A stretch of DNA of 64,000 nucleotides from Parasponia andersonii (GCA_002914805.1 JXTB01000292.1:60593-124592); one strand, 5' to 3'. Numbered from the stretch's first letter, positions 12,444 to 24,960 are shown. The notes: generated by a model from the sequence alone, not told the origin. Program-made: numbers and translations.

Positions 12444-12685
12444 GGGCACCAATCCAGTGGGTATTTTTTTTTTTACCTATGAGTATGTATCAATTTGGCC
12501 AATGAAAATTTAGCATGCACATTTTTTTATTGTAAAAAATAAGAGAGAGAAAGAGCATTAATGATGCACGTCTTTTCATGTACTTTATTATAGCCATTGG
12601 ATCACTATTAGATAGTAATCTAACGGCTAAAAAAAAAATATCTACCCATAAGTAAAGAAAAAAAATACATATTGGATTGGCAACC
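12444..12685 (+). mobile_element. MITE, 242 bp, inserted in a TA microsatellite (copy 1)
   Basis: The element starts GGGCACCAATCCAGTGGGTA and ends TATTGGATTGGCAACC, so its ends form imperfect terminal inverted repeats of about 25 bp. It has no coding capacity. TA repeats flank it on both sides (12424-12443 and 12686-12700). The same sequence occurs in opposite orientation at 24264-24498. Flanking TA microsatellites resemble the habit of the rice Micron MITE family, but family identity is untested. Confidence 0.8.
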
Positions 12686-12700
12686 TATATATATATATAT

Positions 12701-13860
12701 CACACATGTAGCCAATATATATATATATATATATTCCCTGTTTTTTTTTCTTTTCCTAACCTATATAGTTTTTTTTCACTCTTAGATTATTTATCTGACT
12801 ATTATAATGATTTTAATAGTTGGAAAATAGAATAAATAATAAATTTACATTATTTCATATTTTTTCTCTATATTTTTTTTACCATGAAAAGACGTGTAAA
12901 ATGAATTTTAATTGAATGAAACTATATCTATAATTAGGTAAATAATATAAATATATATTAGATTGGGACTATATATATTTATTTATATAGTTTTAGTTTA
13001 GATGTTATTTCTAGTTATTTTGAATGATTTTTAATACTAGATTTTAGAGAGTGGAAATTTGAGAAATTTTTTTTTTGAATACTAATTTGGAGTGCACTTT
13101 CTATTTTAGAAACTTCTTGGACTAACTTTCAAAAAGAACATCAAAAGTTTATCCAAAAGAGAAATTTACCCTTCTAAAAAAAAAAAATTTACCCACAATA
13201 GTTTTATTTTTTCAATCCTTCATCTTTTAATTAACTACGTGTCTCTAGTGATGGTTGGAATTGCTTGAGTTTTATTCTCAATTTCTATTATGAGGTTTAT
13301 TTTGTTGTCTAGACTTACAAAGTAACCAAACTATGTAGCATGAAATTCTTTGCCTCTCTTTAATATTGGATTATCTTATTTATTTTGTTTATTCTATATG
13401 GTGTATATGAAATTGGAAAATGGATCTATGTGTTGTCATAAATAGAGCACTATATATAGGTGAGATAGGAATATACTTGCTGTGTGTAGGCAGCCATTAA
13501 AGAGTACTTGAACTTAATAATTAATTAGAGATGGGAAAGGGACGGGTGAACTTGTAATTCTAGATGTTTATTTCCTTGATTATTAGTTTCTTTTAACATT
13601 AATTTTTAATTTTTCACTTTTTGTTTATTTTCATGATTTTCATTTTTATTTCTTGTTGGAAAAAATTAGGTTGATACACTTCTAGTATTTAACAATTGTG
13701 ATAAACAACCTCTATAGAATCTATAGTCTTACTTACCTATCTTTTTTAGTCGTGACTGTATGTACTTACACACACATACATGTTTGTGAATTTTTATTTA
13801 CCATATTTTGCTCATACAAACACTTCAAAATAAATGTATACTTATGATTATTCTATTCAT
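12701..13860. other. AT-rich intergenic DNA
   Basis: It contains a second TA microsatellite near 12716-12735 and oligo-T and oligo-A runs. No gene or delimited repeat was recognised. Confidence 0.5.
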
Positions 13861-14245
13861 GGAGAGGATAGATACGAAAGTAAAATTGAAAAAAGAAACA
13901 TCACAGCTATAGATATAGTCGAATTGATGGTTACATACATCAAATTTCCCAACATATTTCGAGATATTGCTATTAGAACATTATTCTATATGATGAATCT
14001 GACTCTTCCACTAAACTTTGTTTGATACCTTATGAGATATGGAATGGTTTCACATCCATATTAGGGAATGTCATGCATATACTCATAGAAAAAATTCCAA
14101 AGAAGTAGATTCAAAATCGAAAAAAGTGTTTATTATTGGGTATGAAGAGAATAGAATGGGTTACAAAATCTCTGTAGAAAGTGAAGATAAATTGTTTATC
14201 TCCAGGTTCAAGACGTTCTTAGAAAATGCGACGTGATCAGTTCAA
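13861..14245 (+). mobile_element. Ty1/copia fossil fragment (integrase C-terminal region)
   Basis: The translated sequence resembles the copia integrase segment after the catalytic core. There is a P-Y-E-I-W-N-G type motif near 14025-14048, followed by a GYKI..E..KLFISRF..FLEN type stretch at 14160-14230 that matches the usual GYKxYxP..KVFVSRxxxFLE region. It is a short broken remnant without LTRs. It may belong to the same old copy as the fragment ending near 9190, with later DNA in between. Confidence 0.55.
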
Positions 14246-16736
14246 AAGTTACATCAAGGTAGGAGAGTCCTATGGCACAAGTAGTTTATTTCATTTTTGT
14301 TATTATGTCATTTATCAAGATGGCTTAGCAATTTTTATCATGTTTTAGGATTTATATTTGTGAATGTCATTTATATTTCTATTTTATATGGCAAATGGGA
14401 GAATGTTCGGATTGTGCCTTAAGAACCATTTTATATACTTTAGCACTCTCAAAATAAATATTATGGATTATACAATATTTTACTTTATTATTTTGATGTT
14501 ATTTATATTATGGCATATACTTATGTGTAAATATCTAAAGCTTCCGTAGTATATAAGGCTACAATTAAAAAAACAAACATATAAAATATTCATATGGAGG
14601 AGAATTATCTCTCTATCTTATGTCTAAATAAAACATTCACAACTTATAAATAAAGATAAATATTTTATTTATAATAAGTTGTAGTATTTATTTATTTTAA
14701 TAGGAATAATATATCTCAAATTATTTAAGTGTCTGATTTCTAGTAAAAACACTAATGTGTTATAAAAGTTATAAATTCACAGAACTCGACATAATAATAC
14801 AAGAATTAAGGTTATGCGTTATAACCCAATCTTCTTGTTATTGTTAGCTTATCATTAACTTGCTTTCATAAGTTTTATTTTTTTTTCCTTTTAACTAAAA
14901 GACTAGTTTTATTGTCGTTTGTAGGTGAAATTATTACTATAGTCTAAATAATTTGAGGTTAGGTGTTACAGAGCTAGATTCAAATTTAGTATAAAAGTTT
15001 GAGTAAGTCTCAAGAAGAATTCATTGCGTTTGTAAAAGATTGGTCAAATCCACAATCTTAATCCAACATTAGATGCTTAAAGTAAGTTGCTTAGAGCTTA
15101 GGATATAAGCAAATTATCGTGTTCGTTGAATCTCGTAAAAAGTAAGTTTATATTTTTTCTATTCTTACTCTCTTTACTTTATTACAAACTATTTAATTTG
15201 GTATTTAATATATTATTTACTTGATATTATTGTTCTTTTAATTTAAAAGTTTCAAAACTGTTATACGTAGTTTTACATACCTTAAAAGTTTCCGAAAAAG
15301 TTTTAAAATCCGATTCACTCTTCCTCTTGAATAGTCAATCTTAAGCTAACAATAAGGGATATACATGTGTTTGAGTTAATTGAAGTGTTGATAATTTCTA
15401 AAAAATAATGACATTTAATCTAAAGGGTGCATATAATAGAGTATCCCAGTATTAATTGATAGTATCCAATTGTAAAAAAGAGTTATAATTAGATTATATT
15501 ATTTGGATCCATTCAATCTCATCCCGTATACCTCAACAAAGTCTAATCGTTGATTAATCAATAATGATAGCCCAAATTTATTCAGAGTATATGATCAGAA
15601 TGGGTAACTAACACTGTTAAGTAGGTCCAATATCAGAAATAACCAATATGAAAAATATTCTAATTCTCTGCTCTACACATGAAAGATATAGCGAGAGAGG
15701 GAGAATGGCTACATGCCCTTTACAAAGAAAAGAGAATGATAATAGAATTCTCTCAGTGCTAGGCACAGACTAGGTTCTATCTTCCCTTGTTTGTGTTTTC
15801 ATCATTCCTAGAGAAGGAAAAAGAGTCCATCCGGAGCTTTCTTCAAGTTTTCTCTATAATTTGATTCAAGAAAAGATTAAAGAGTAGTGCTTTTTGGAGT
15901 TCTTGAAGATTTTTCAAAGCCGATCAACAAACAATACCCACACAATGACTCAATCAAGGTTGAAGAGACAGGAAGGCTCGAAGGTGTTGAAGTTTTAGAT
16001 GAATGTATCAGGAATTGATATGTGATATGATATAGATTCTATTTTGTTTTGTAAATTATTATGAGAACTTTAAAACCTATTTATGTTGTGTTTTTATTTT
16101 TACAAATTGTTTTAATAGTTTTTGTGAATTGTTCGTGCTTTGGATTAAGATTTAGAAAAATCCAGCAACAAATATCTCCAAAATAGAATATTTTCTTCTT
16201 ATAGTTAGTTTAGTAATTTAATATTAGTACTACCATAAGATAAATAAATTTGCATTATAGACGAAGAAAATAATAGAATACTATACAATGAGAATACTTA
16301 TTTATTATTGGTGAATATTATAAGGGAATGAATCCTTGTTGATTACAATTTACAACTAGTGTATGCCTTGAAATGAGAAGGGTAGCTTCACTTTATACTT
16401 TGATCAACTTTGAAGCTTTAAGGGTGCCTTGTCAATTATTTCCATGCATCTTTTGACGGTTTGGTGAAAATAATTCTCGTACTAGTTCTTATACCATTTA
16501 AATTTTGCAAAGCCCTTCATTTTCTGTTTACAGATATTCCTAGCCCACCTTAGACAAACGTTGACTTTTTGAGATAGAGGTAGTGATGGCAATATTAGTG
16601 GTAGCAAATTCAACATTATTCGTCATCGATGTGCTTTTGTGTCAAATTTTGGAGTCAATGGAGATGACTTAGTTTGTTTAGGAGAAAAAGATGAAAACGA
16701 GGGTGGTTTCGCAAACATAACTTCAAGGAAAAACAT
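14246..16736. other. Intergenic DNA, possible LTR-like debris, no gene recognised
   Basis: The stretch is AT-rich with short chance frames. A less AT-rich patch at about 15680-16170 ending in CCAGCAACA resembles the downstream half of a copia LTR, but no matching start or target duplication was found, so it is not called. Confidence 0.4.
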
Positions 16737-17276
16737 TGTTGAAGAGTCAAACATTGCAGCTGAAGAGTCAAACATTGCGGCTGAAGAGTCAATCAATATT
16801 TGCGACTGAAGTCACAGTCTAAGTTTGCGGCACCGAAAGGTGCCGCCCCTCTTCAATTAAAAAAAAAGGGAAGGGAAGAATAGAACAGAGGAAAGTGAAA
16901 GGTTTGCCTATAAATATCATTTTCCTCCTCTTCTGCTTACATACCATTCTAAAAAATATTTCCTCACCCTTAAGAGAGAGTTTAGCCTAAAAATTCCTCT
17001 CAAATATTCCATTTGTTTTCTCTTCAATTGTTTAGAGAGTGTTCTCTTCTATTTCAAGAGAGAGATGTAATTTTGTTCTCTCCTCGTATTTAGAGAGAAG
17101 TGAGTTGTAATCTCCTTTTATAGTGAATTTCTTCACAACCTTGTTCATGGACATAGTCTAAATTGGGTGAACTACGATAAATCTTTTGTGTGCCTTATCT
17201 TTTTGATTTTAACCAAATTTTCTCAACTCGTATTTTAGCTGTGTATTGTTGCTTCTATAAAACCGATCTCCTAACA
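16737..17276 (+). repeat. 5' LTR of the copia fossil
   Basis: It begins TGTTGAAGAG and ends CTCCTAACA. A TATAAATA box is at 16909-16916. A 21-bp unit (TGAAGAGTCAAACATTGCAGC) occurs about two and a half times at the start, where the 3' LTR has one. It also contains a perfect hairpin at 16827-16846. Confidence 0.85.
16827..16846 (+). other. Perfect inverted repeat with GAAA loop in the LTR
   Basis: GCGGCACC and GGTGCCGC flank a GAAA tetraloop. The corresponding segment in the 3' LTR (21491-21510) carries TTTC in the loop position, as if the palindrome had been flipped. Confidence 0.8.
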
Positions 17277-17277
17277 G

Positions 17278-17290
17278 TAGTATCAAAGCC
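17278..17290 (+). other. Primer-binding site of the copia fossil
   Basis: TAGTATCAAAGCC, starting two bases after the 5' LTR, is a near match to the TGGTATCAGAGC site complementary to initiator methionine tRNA used by most plant copia elements. Confidence 0.75.
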
Positions 17291-20200
17291 ATTGGTTGGA
17301 GTATTGTTCATGTATACGACACTATTCACATATACAGTACTATTCACATATATGGTATTGTTCATATACAATGAAACAGTAGTAACTGAATAAATCATAG
17401 TGAACAAAAATGGCAGCAAAATTCGATATTCAATGGGAGCAATTTTTCTCTATGGAAAATTAACATAAAGGCAATCTTGAGAAAAGAAAATTGCTTAGCA
17501 GCAATTAGGGAAATATCTGCTGAGATTATTGATGATAAAAGTAGAATGAGATGGATGGTAATGTTGTCACTAATTACATCTGGTACTAGCAGATAGAGTG
17601 TTGTCGAGCATTGAAGAGAAGAAATTAGCCAAGGAGATATGGGATATACTGACAAAGCTGTATCAGGCTAAGTCACTTCATAATAAAATTTTCTTGAAGA
17701 GAAGTCTTTATACTCTTTAGATGGCAGAATCAACAACGATAAACAACTATATCAACACCCTCAACACTCTATTTTCGTAGCTCACAATAATGGAGCATAA
17801 AATATAAGATAATGAATGTGCAGAAATCTTACTTCAAAGTTTACCTAATTCGTATGATCAACTTATTATAAATGTCACCAGCAATACCACAACTCTAGTT
17901 TTCAACGATTTTACAGCTGATGTTCTTGAAGAAGAAAATCGGTGTAAGAACAAGGAAGACAGATCGGTAAGTTCACAGTAAGTATAGGCTTTGACAATGA
18001 GAGGAAGATCAACGGAACGTGGCTCCAGTGGGAGTTAGAGACTTGGTAGATCAAAGTCAAAAAGTAAGAAGAATATCAAGTATTATCACTGTGGTAAGAA
18101 AGGGTATATCAAAAGGGAGTGTTAGAAACTCAAGAAGAATAAAGATTCCAGAGGAAAGAACCCCAAGTTATCAAATACTCAGGGAAATATGGCAAGTACT
18201 TCAGATGATGGAGAAATCCTCTACAGCGAAGCAACAATAGTTTCTAAAAACAGACGACAGCTCACTGATGTTTGGTTAGTGGATTCGGGAACAATATGGC
18301 ATATGAACTCTCATAGAGAGTGGTTTCACACATATAAACCTTGTCTGGAGGATTTATACTCATAGGTAACGATCATACCTTAGAATCACTAGGATTGGTA
18401 CCATCAAGATGAAGATGTACAATGGCACTGTTCGTACAATTCAAAGTGTGCGACATGTGAAGGGGCCTGAAGAAAAATCTAATATCTTTGGGATAATTAG
18501 ATAACCTTGGTTGCAAAACTCGTGTCGAGAATAGGATTATGAAAATCATGAAGGGCGCACTCATAGTAATGAAGGCAGAGAAAATCGTAGTGAATCTATA
18601 CATGCTTAAAAGAGATACACTGATAGAACCAGAGATATCAATTGCTTCAACAAATTCCGGAGAAGAATCAACGATGATATGGCATCGTAACTCGGCCATA
18701 TGTCAGAACGAGGCTTGAAGATTCTCTCTAAACGGAGGTTACTTCTTGGTCTTACAAAGGTATCTTTACCATTTTGTAAGCATTGTGTCACAGGCAAGCA
18801 ACATAAATTAAAGTTTAGCACATCTAAAACTAGAAGTAAGAAAGTTCTAGACTTGGTTCATTTTGATGTTTGGTAAGTATCGGTGATGTCCCTAGGAGGA
18901 GCTAGATACTTTGTATCTTTTATTGATGATTACTCCAGGAGATATTGAGTGTATCCTATCAAGAGAAAGGTAGATGTATTTTCAGTCTTCAAAATATTTA
19001 AAGCACGAATAGAACTTGAATTTGAAGAGAAGTTCAAGTGTTTGAGGACGGATAACAGAGGAGAGTATACAAGCAATGAATTTGATAACTTTTGTCAACA
19101 AGAAGGTATCACAATGCAGTTCACAGTGGCGTACACTCCTCAACAAAATGGAGTAGTAGAGCGGATGAACAGAACCTTGTTGGAAAGAACAAGAGCAATG
19201 TTGAGAGCTGCAGGTCTACCCAAGATATTCGAGGCAGAAACAGTCAAAACCACCTGTTATGTGATAAATCAATCTCTATCAATAACGATTGATCTGAAAA
19301 CACTGATGGAGATATGGACTGGTAAGCTAGTTGATTATTTTCACTTACATATATTTAGAAATCCTGTATACGTGATGTACAATGCTTAAGAAATCACAAA
19401 ACTGGATTCAAATCTAGAAAGTGTGTATCCTTGAGATATGCTGATGAAGTCAAGGATTATCGCATATGGGATCTTACTACCTATAAAGTAGTCATCTAAA
19501 GAGATATGATATTTGCAAAAAATAAACTACAAGAGAAAAGAGACAATATCATATTAGAAACTACTACGGTTCAGGTAGAAAGGAATGCTGAAGATTTAGA
19601 TTCTTCTGAAATAATACCGGAGCATAAAGTAGAAGAACCAGTCGAGGAAGAGACTTCTGAAATTCGTCGGTTAACTCGTGAGAGAAGACCATCGACATGA
19701 CACTCGGATTATGTCACTGAGAGCAACATTGCATACAGTCTTCTATTAGAGGGTGGAGAGCTAACAATTTTCCATGAGGTTACAAAAGCTCTGATGTATT
19801 CCTATAGATGACAGCAATACAATAAGAGATTGAAACCCTTCATAAGAACAAGACATGAGATCTTGTTTCACTACCACAAGGGAGGAAGGCCATTAGAAAC
19901 AAATGAGTCTATAAGATCAAGTGTGATAGTATTGATTAAGTGTAATAGCAATTATCAAGTGGAGCGGTATCGTGTGAGATTAGAGGTAAAGGGATATGCT
20001 CATAAAGAAGGTATTGACTTCAATAAGATATTTTCATATGTGGTTCGATTCATAATAGTTAGAGTAGTTTTGGTGATGTATGCTATGTTTGAACTATATC
20101 TAGAACAGCTAGATGTGAAAACTATTTTTCTTCATGGAGAACTTGAAGAAGAAATTTATATGCTCCAACCAAAAGGTTTTGCTGGAGCAGACAAGGAGAA

Positions 20201-21421
20201 CTTAGTTTACAGGTTGAATAAATCTCTATATGGTCTCAAATAGGCACCGAGATATTGGTATAAGAGATTTGATTCTATCATCATAAGCCTTAGGTATAAC
20301 AGACTCAGTTCAGACCACTCCATATACTTCAGGAGATCTGATGAAGATAGTGATTTCATTATCTTATTGTTGTACGTAGACGACATGTTGGTAGTAGGCC
20401 CTAACAAAAATAGAGTCCAAGAATTGAAGGCACAATTAGCTAGAGAATTTGATATGAAGGACTTGAGACCAGCAAATAAGATTCTAGGGATGAAAATTTA
20501 CCGAAATAGAAGTAATAGGAAGATTCGGCTCTCTCAGAAGAATTATTTGAAGAAAATCTTACGACGTTTTAATATGCAAGATTGTAAGCCAATTTTTACC
20601 CCACTTCCTATTAACTTCAAGTTATCCTCCGATATGTGTCCTAGCAATGAAGCAGAGAGGATAGAGATGTCTCGAGTATCGAATGCATCAGCGGTGGGTA
20701 GCCTAATATTCGCTATGATATGCATAAGACTAGACATTGCATAAGCAGTGAGAGCAGTTAGTTGGTATATGACGAATCTTAGTAGAGAGCATTGGAATAC
20801 TGTGACGAAGACTCTGAGGTATATCAAAGGAGCCTCAGAGGCTGCATTATGTTACGAATGATTAGAATTTACTGTCAGAGGATATATTGATTCAGATTTT
20901 GCGAGTAATCTTGTCAAATGAAAATCTACTACAGTCTATGTGTTTACTCTTGCAGAATGAGTTATAAGCTGGGTTTTAAAATTGGAAACTGTTGTGGTTT
21001 TATCTACCATAGAAGCAGAATACATGGCAGTTCCACAAGCTTACAAAAAGACTATTTAGATTCAAAGATTATTAGAAGAGGTCAGGCATAAATAAGAAAA
21101 GATTCCTTTGTTTTGTGACAATTAAAGTGCTTTGCACATTACAAGGAATCCATCCTTTCATTCCAGAACAAAGCACATAGGCATTCAATATCATTTTGTT
21201 CAAGAAGTAGTAAAAGATGGAAGTGTAAACATGTTGAAGACGTACTAAGAAGAACCTAACAGATGCTTTAACCAAACCAATAAACACTGACAAGTTCCAA
21301 TAGTGTAAATCCTCATATAGCCTAATAGAAACGTAAGTAGCATGAAGAATTGACAAGCGAAGAAAAAAGAGATTTATCAAGTGTGAAGATATGATTAAAA
21401 TCAAGTCTTCAAGTGGGAGAA

Positions 21422-21945
21422 TATTGAAGAGTCAAACATTACGGCTAAAGTCGCAATCAATATTTGCGACTGAAGTTGCAGTCTAAGTTTGCAGCACCTT
21501 TCGATACCACCCCTCTTCAATTAAAAAAAAAAAAAAAGAAGGGAAGAATATAGCAGAGGAGGGTGAGGGGTTTGCCTATAAATACCCTTCTCCTCCTCCT
21601 CTGCTTACACACCATTCTAAAAATATTTCCTCACCTTTAAGAGAGAGTTTAGCCTAAAAATTTCTGTTAAGTATTCCATTTGTTTTCTCCTAAATTGTTT
21701 AGAGAGTGTTTTCTCCTATTTCAAGAGAGAGAGAGGTACTTTTGTTCTCTCTTTGTATTTAGAGAAAAGTGAGTAGTAATCTCCTTTTATAGTGAATTTC
21801 TTCACAGTTTTGTCCGTGGATGTAGCCTAAATTGAGTGAACCATGATAAATCTTTTGCGTGCTTTATCTTTTTCATTTTAACCAAATTTTCTTAACTCAT
21901 ATTTTAGCTGTGTGTTGTTGCTTTTGTAAAGCCAATCTCTTAAGA
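21422..21945 (+). repeat. 3' LTR of the copia fossil
   Basis: It aligns with 16737-17276 over its whole length, with about one difference in ten positions. It is preceded by a polypurine tract ending near 21420. Its terminal bases have drifted from TG..CA. Confidence 0.85.
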
Positions 21946-23114
21946 TTTTCTCTACTCATGACCAACCTTCATTGCCACCTCTCTTTTACCAAAAACTACC
22001 ACTTCCCAGCTCAGGGACTTGGCCACACGGATGCGAGAGAGAGAGGGAGCTTGTGAGGGGTAACATTTCGCCAACACTTGCCAAGACTCTGGCCATTTCT
22101 GGCCAACTCAAGTCCCATCGTCAGTGAAGGACGATGGCCCAAGGCCCCCATAATGGCCTCTAATCATTTTCCAGCGAGTAACGACTTCAGTAAGCGATTT
22201 TCTAATTTTTGGCAATTTTTCATGTAACTATTGACGTTGTTATAATTTAGTTTGGAGAAGTTGGTATTCTCATAAGCATTCTAGAGTAGACTTGGTATAT
22301 GAATATATGATATGAGAAGAATAGATCAACATATTGAAATAATATTTAGGCTTGAGCCCAATTCAAAAGGAGAAGTAATATTTGCATAAATAACTCTATA
22401 GAGTTTCTACTTTTATAATTAAATCTGAAAAGCTGATAATTTTGTAAGTTAGATTCATAAAAATAGTATTTTTCAAAATCTGAAATAATGTTAGGTTGTA
22501 GTTCTGATATTGCTGATAATGGGCATTGGGCCAAATGTGTGAAAAGTTGGTAGTTTTATAAGTAAATACAGAAAGTTGTTATATTCATGACCCGATTAAA
22601 AAAATAGTACTTTTGCAATCTTAAAATGTTGGGCCACTTGGGCCTCGGGCTGGAGGAGTAAAATTGAGAAAATTTGTATTTTAAAAAATATTTCTAAAAA
22701 GATGGTATTTTTATAAATAATCAGCAAAGTTGTATTTTTACAAATATTTTTGTAACTTTTGGAAGTAGGTCCAAATTTTAAATTTCGAAACAAAATTTTG
22801 ACTTCAAATTTGAATTTAGAGAAACGAGTTTTAATATTTAATATTAATATGTTTTGAAATTATAAAAATGCTGAGATTCGTCAATTGTATTATTTTGTAT
22901 AGTGTGACACAACTGGACCCACGGACCCACTCAAACTGGATTCGATTGTACTATCTATGTACATATATATTTCAAGAAAAGTATGGAGAATGCTTTATGT
23001 ATTTGACCCAGTTTAAGCTCAATTGGAACAAGTCATTCTTAATTGGTGCAGTCAAGACATGTTAGCCAGATTAAGCAAGAAAAGCAAAACAAAAAGCAAA
23101 AAGAAACTTCTCCA
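21946..23114. other. Intergenic DNA with a possible degenerate tandem repeat
   Basis: A GC-richer patch at 21950-22190 has no recognisable coding sequence. At about 22345-22700, stretches starting GAGCCC/GGGCC are followed by GAGAAGT / AAAAGTTGGTAGTTTTATAA-like text at 22345, 22527 and 22637. These could be very diverged tandem units, but spacing and identity are poor. Confidence 0.4.
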
Positions 23115-23731
23115 ATGCATATTGCCATGGTGATAAATTCAAAGATGGCAAAAGAGGAGAACGTGCTGTCCACAAGATTCTTTACTAGAATCCGATCACT
23201 CTGGAAGCTATGTTTGTCTTGCTAATATTTATGCTTCAATGGGTAGATGGACGATGCAGCGAAATGTAGGTTAAAAATGACGGACAGTGGAGTAATGAAA
23301 TGCCTGGTTGTAGTTGGATAGAGGTGAATAATGTGGTATACGAGTTCTTCATGGGTGACTTATCACATCCCGACTCAGATAAGATGTACTCTATGATTAG
23401 AGAACTAAGGTGGAAGATGAAGTTAGCCAGGTACATACCAAAGACAGATCTTGTGGTTCACTATATAGACGAAGAAGAGAGGAAGATGCTTTATCAGTTC
23501 ATAGTGAAAAGCTGGCGATTGCATTTGGGCTAATTAGTGCGAGTGAACGAACCACAATACGAACTGTGAAAAACTTGCTAGTTTGTTATGTCTGCCATGG
23601 TGCAACAAACATTATCTCTAAAATTGTTATCCGAGAGATTATTGTGAGGGACCGGAGTCGTTTCCATCATTTCAGTGATGGTAGATGTTCTTGTAATGAT
23701 TATTGGTACCAAGTAGCAACAAGTTATTAGC
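23115..23731 (+). pseudogene. C-terminal fragment of a DYW-class PPR protein gene
   Basis: PPR-DYW proteins are organelle RNA-editing factors. Only the C-terminal E, E+ and DYW regions are present here. An E-motif stretch (GERAVHKIL..NIYAS, about 23150-23240) is followed by PGCSWIEVNN (about 23300), then a DYW deaminase-like part. That part keeps the HSEKLAIAFG box (HxE), the CYVCH box (CxxCH) and a CSCNDYW end near 23690-23710. It is a host gene relic. The upstream PPR repeats are missing. The E region changes frame and contains stops before 23300, and a shift of frame lies near 23485 between the E+ and DYW parts. The usual stop right after DYW is absent. The key deaminase residues survive, so the decay is fairly recent or the fragment was captured recently. 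Confidence 0.85.
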
Positions 23732-24263
23732 ATATTGAACTAAAAAATCTTGAATTCCAAGGATATAGCAAACATGGTTTCTCCTCCTTTTAACAAATAT
23801 ATGGGCCCGTGAAGTGTTGAGGGCAGTAATAATATTAGGAAACACATAAAAATGCATATGGAATCAAAGAAAACAAGCGAAGAAAAATGAAGAGGGGCAT
23901 ATGTATAGTTAATTTAACAAATATAAACAAATTAGTTGTCTAAAATCATTAAGGAAATTGAGTGGGGACATAAAAGGAGCGTGCAGAGTGTATTTTGAAA
24001 AACAAATAAATTTGAGGTATAAAATGTAAGTAGAGAAGAGTTCTGCCCCCATTTTCCCCGTGTATGTCCGTCTCTGTTGGTGGCTAGAGAGTCATAATGA
24101 TGACGTGTTATGAAACTAAAATGAGAGTTGATAATGTATTATAAAACTAAAAGCAAAGATAAAATATATAAGAATGAAATTGTACTAAAATATTGAAAAA
24201 GAGAGAGTTTCTATTGTTATTCAATGTATACACTTCCATATCTTTTTATATATATATATATAT
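23732..24263. other. AT-rich intergenic DNA ending in a TA microsatellite
   Basis: No gene is visible. The TA run at about 24247-24263 is the left flank of the second MITE copy. Confidence 0.55.
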
Positions 24264-24498
24264 GGTTGCCAATTTGATAGGTATTTTTTTTCTTTACCTA
24301 TGGGTAGGTATTTTTTTTTAACCGTTGGATCACAATCTAATGATGATCCAATAACTATAATAAAGTACATGAAAAGACGTGCATTATTAATACTTTTTTT
24401 CTCTCTTATTTTTTATAATAAAAAAATATACATGCTAAATTTTCATTGGTCAAATTGATACCTATGCATAGGTAAAAAAAAAAATACCTACCGGTGTC
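24264..24498 (-). mobile_element. MITE, 235 bp, inserted in a TA microsatellite (copy 2)
   Basis: The reverse complement follows the copy at 12444-12685 along its whole length, including AATGAAAATTTAGCATG and GCACGTCTTTTCATGTACTT. The ends form imperfect inverted repeats (GGTTGCCAATTTGATAGGTA and, on the other strand, GACACCGGTAGGTA). TA repeats flank it on both sides (24247-24263 and 24499-24510). It is non-coding. Confidence 0.8.
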
Positions 24499-24868
24499 AT
24501 ATATATATATAACAATGACCTAATGTGTCATATACACTAAGGAACACAAATAGTAAAAAATAAAAATAAAAAATACTAGTAATTAATGGAGATATCAATA
24601 AATCGGTTGAGAATACCAAATGAATGAACGATGTTTTCAAATGGTTACGGAGTCTAAGTAACTGGGCTTATAAAAGGTGAAACATCCATCTTTATAATAT
24701 GTTTATAACACCAATCACTATAACCTCATTATAACATTTTCATTAATCTGAAAAATATAGAACCAGAAAACGTATACATCTCATCAATTTAATTAACCAA
24801 TTATATTATATATATATATATATATATAATGGTGCATTAAAAGGTGAGTAACACTACATCACAAATTC

Positions 24869-24882
24869 TTGACCTCTTGACC
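24869..24882 (+). promoter_or_regulatory. Pair of W-boxes upstream of the aspartic protease gene
   Basis: Two TTGACC motifs lie 8 bp apart (24869-24874 and 24877-24882), about 70-85 bases upstream of the TATA box. TTGACC/T is the WRKY factor binding core. The pairing and position fit a defence-responsive promoter. Occupancy is inference. Confidence 0.5.
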
Positions 24883-24952
24883 TTTCAACTTCGAATAATT
24901 TATGTTTCAATAAAGTCTACTAACGTATACAAATTACACGTACAATAATTTC

Positions 24953-24960
24953 TATATAAG
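24953..24960 (+). promoter_or_regulatory. TATA box of the aspartic protease gene
   Basis: TATATAAG lies 72 bases before the start codon's upstream boundary. This would put transcription start near 24985 and give a 5' UTR of about 45 bases. Confidence 0.65.

Larger units (their letters stand above)
16737..21945 (+). mobile_element. Ty1/copia retrotransposon fossil with both LTRs, Tnt1/Tork-like
   Basis: The 5.2-kb copy has two LTRs, a primer-binding site and recognisable parts in copia order. A gag region (~17410-18240) includes a CCHC knuckle. It is followed by protease, integrase with a TPQQNGVVERMNRT motif (~19130-19180), reverse transcriptase with LYVDDMLVVG (~20367-20400), and RNase H up to ~21300. 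A purine-rich tract (AAGTGGGAGA) precedes the 3' LTR. The copy is broken with many breaks. The LTRs differ at roughly one position in ten by eye, which suggests an insertion several million years old. No matching target duplication is visible at the ends. The TPQQNGV..RMNRT wording suggests the Tork/Tnt1 lineage. Confidence 0.9.

Noticed and set aside
15615-16171. A possible copia solo LTR (TGTTAAG..CAACA)
   Set aside because: The flanking five bases do not match, and no second copy is in the window to fix its ends.
22345-22700. A second minisatellite
   Set aside because: The apparent units differ too much in spacing and text to separate them from AT-rich background by eye.
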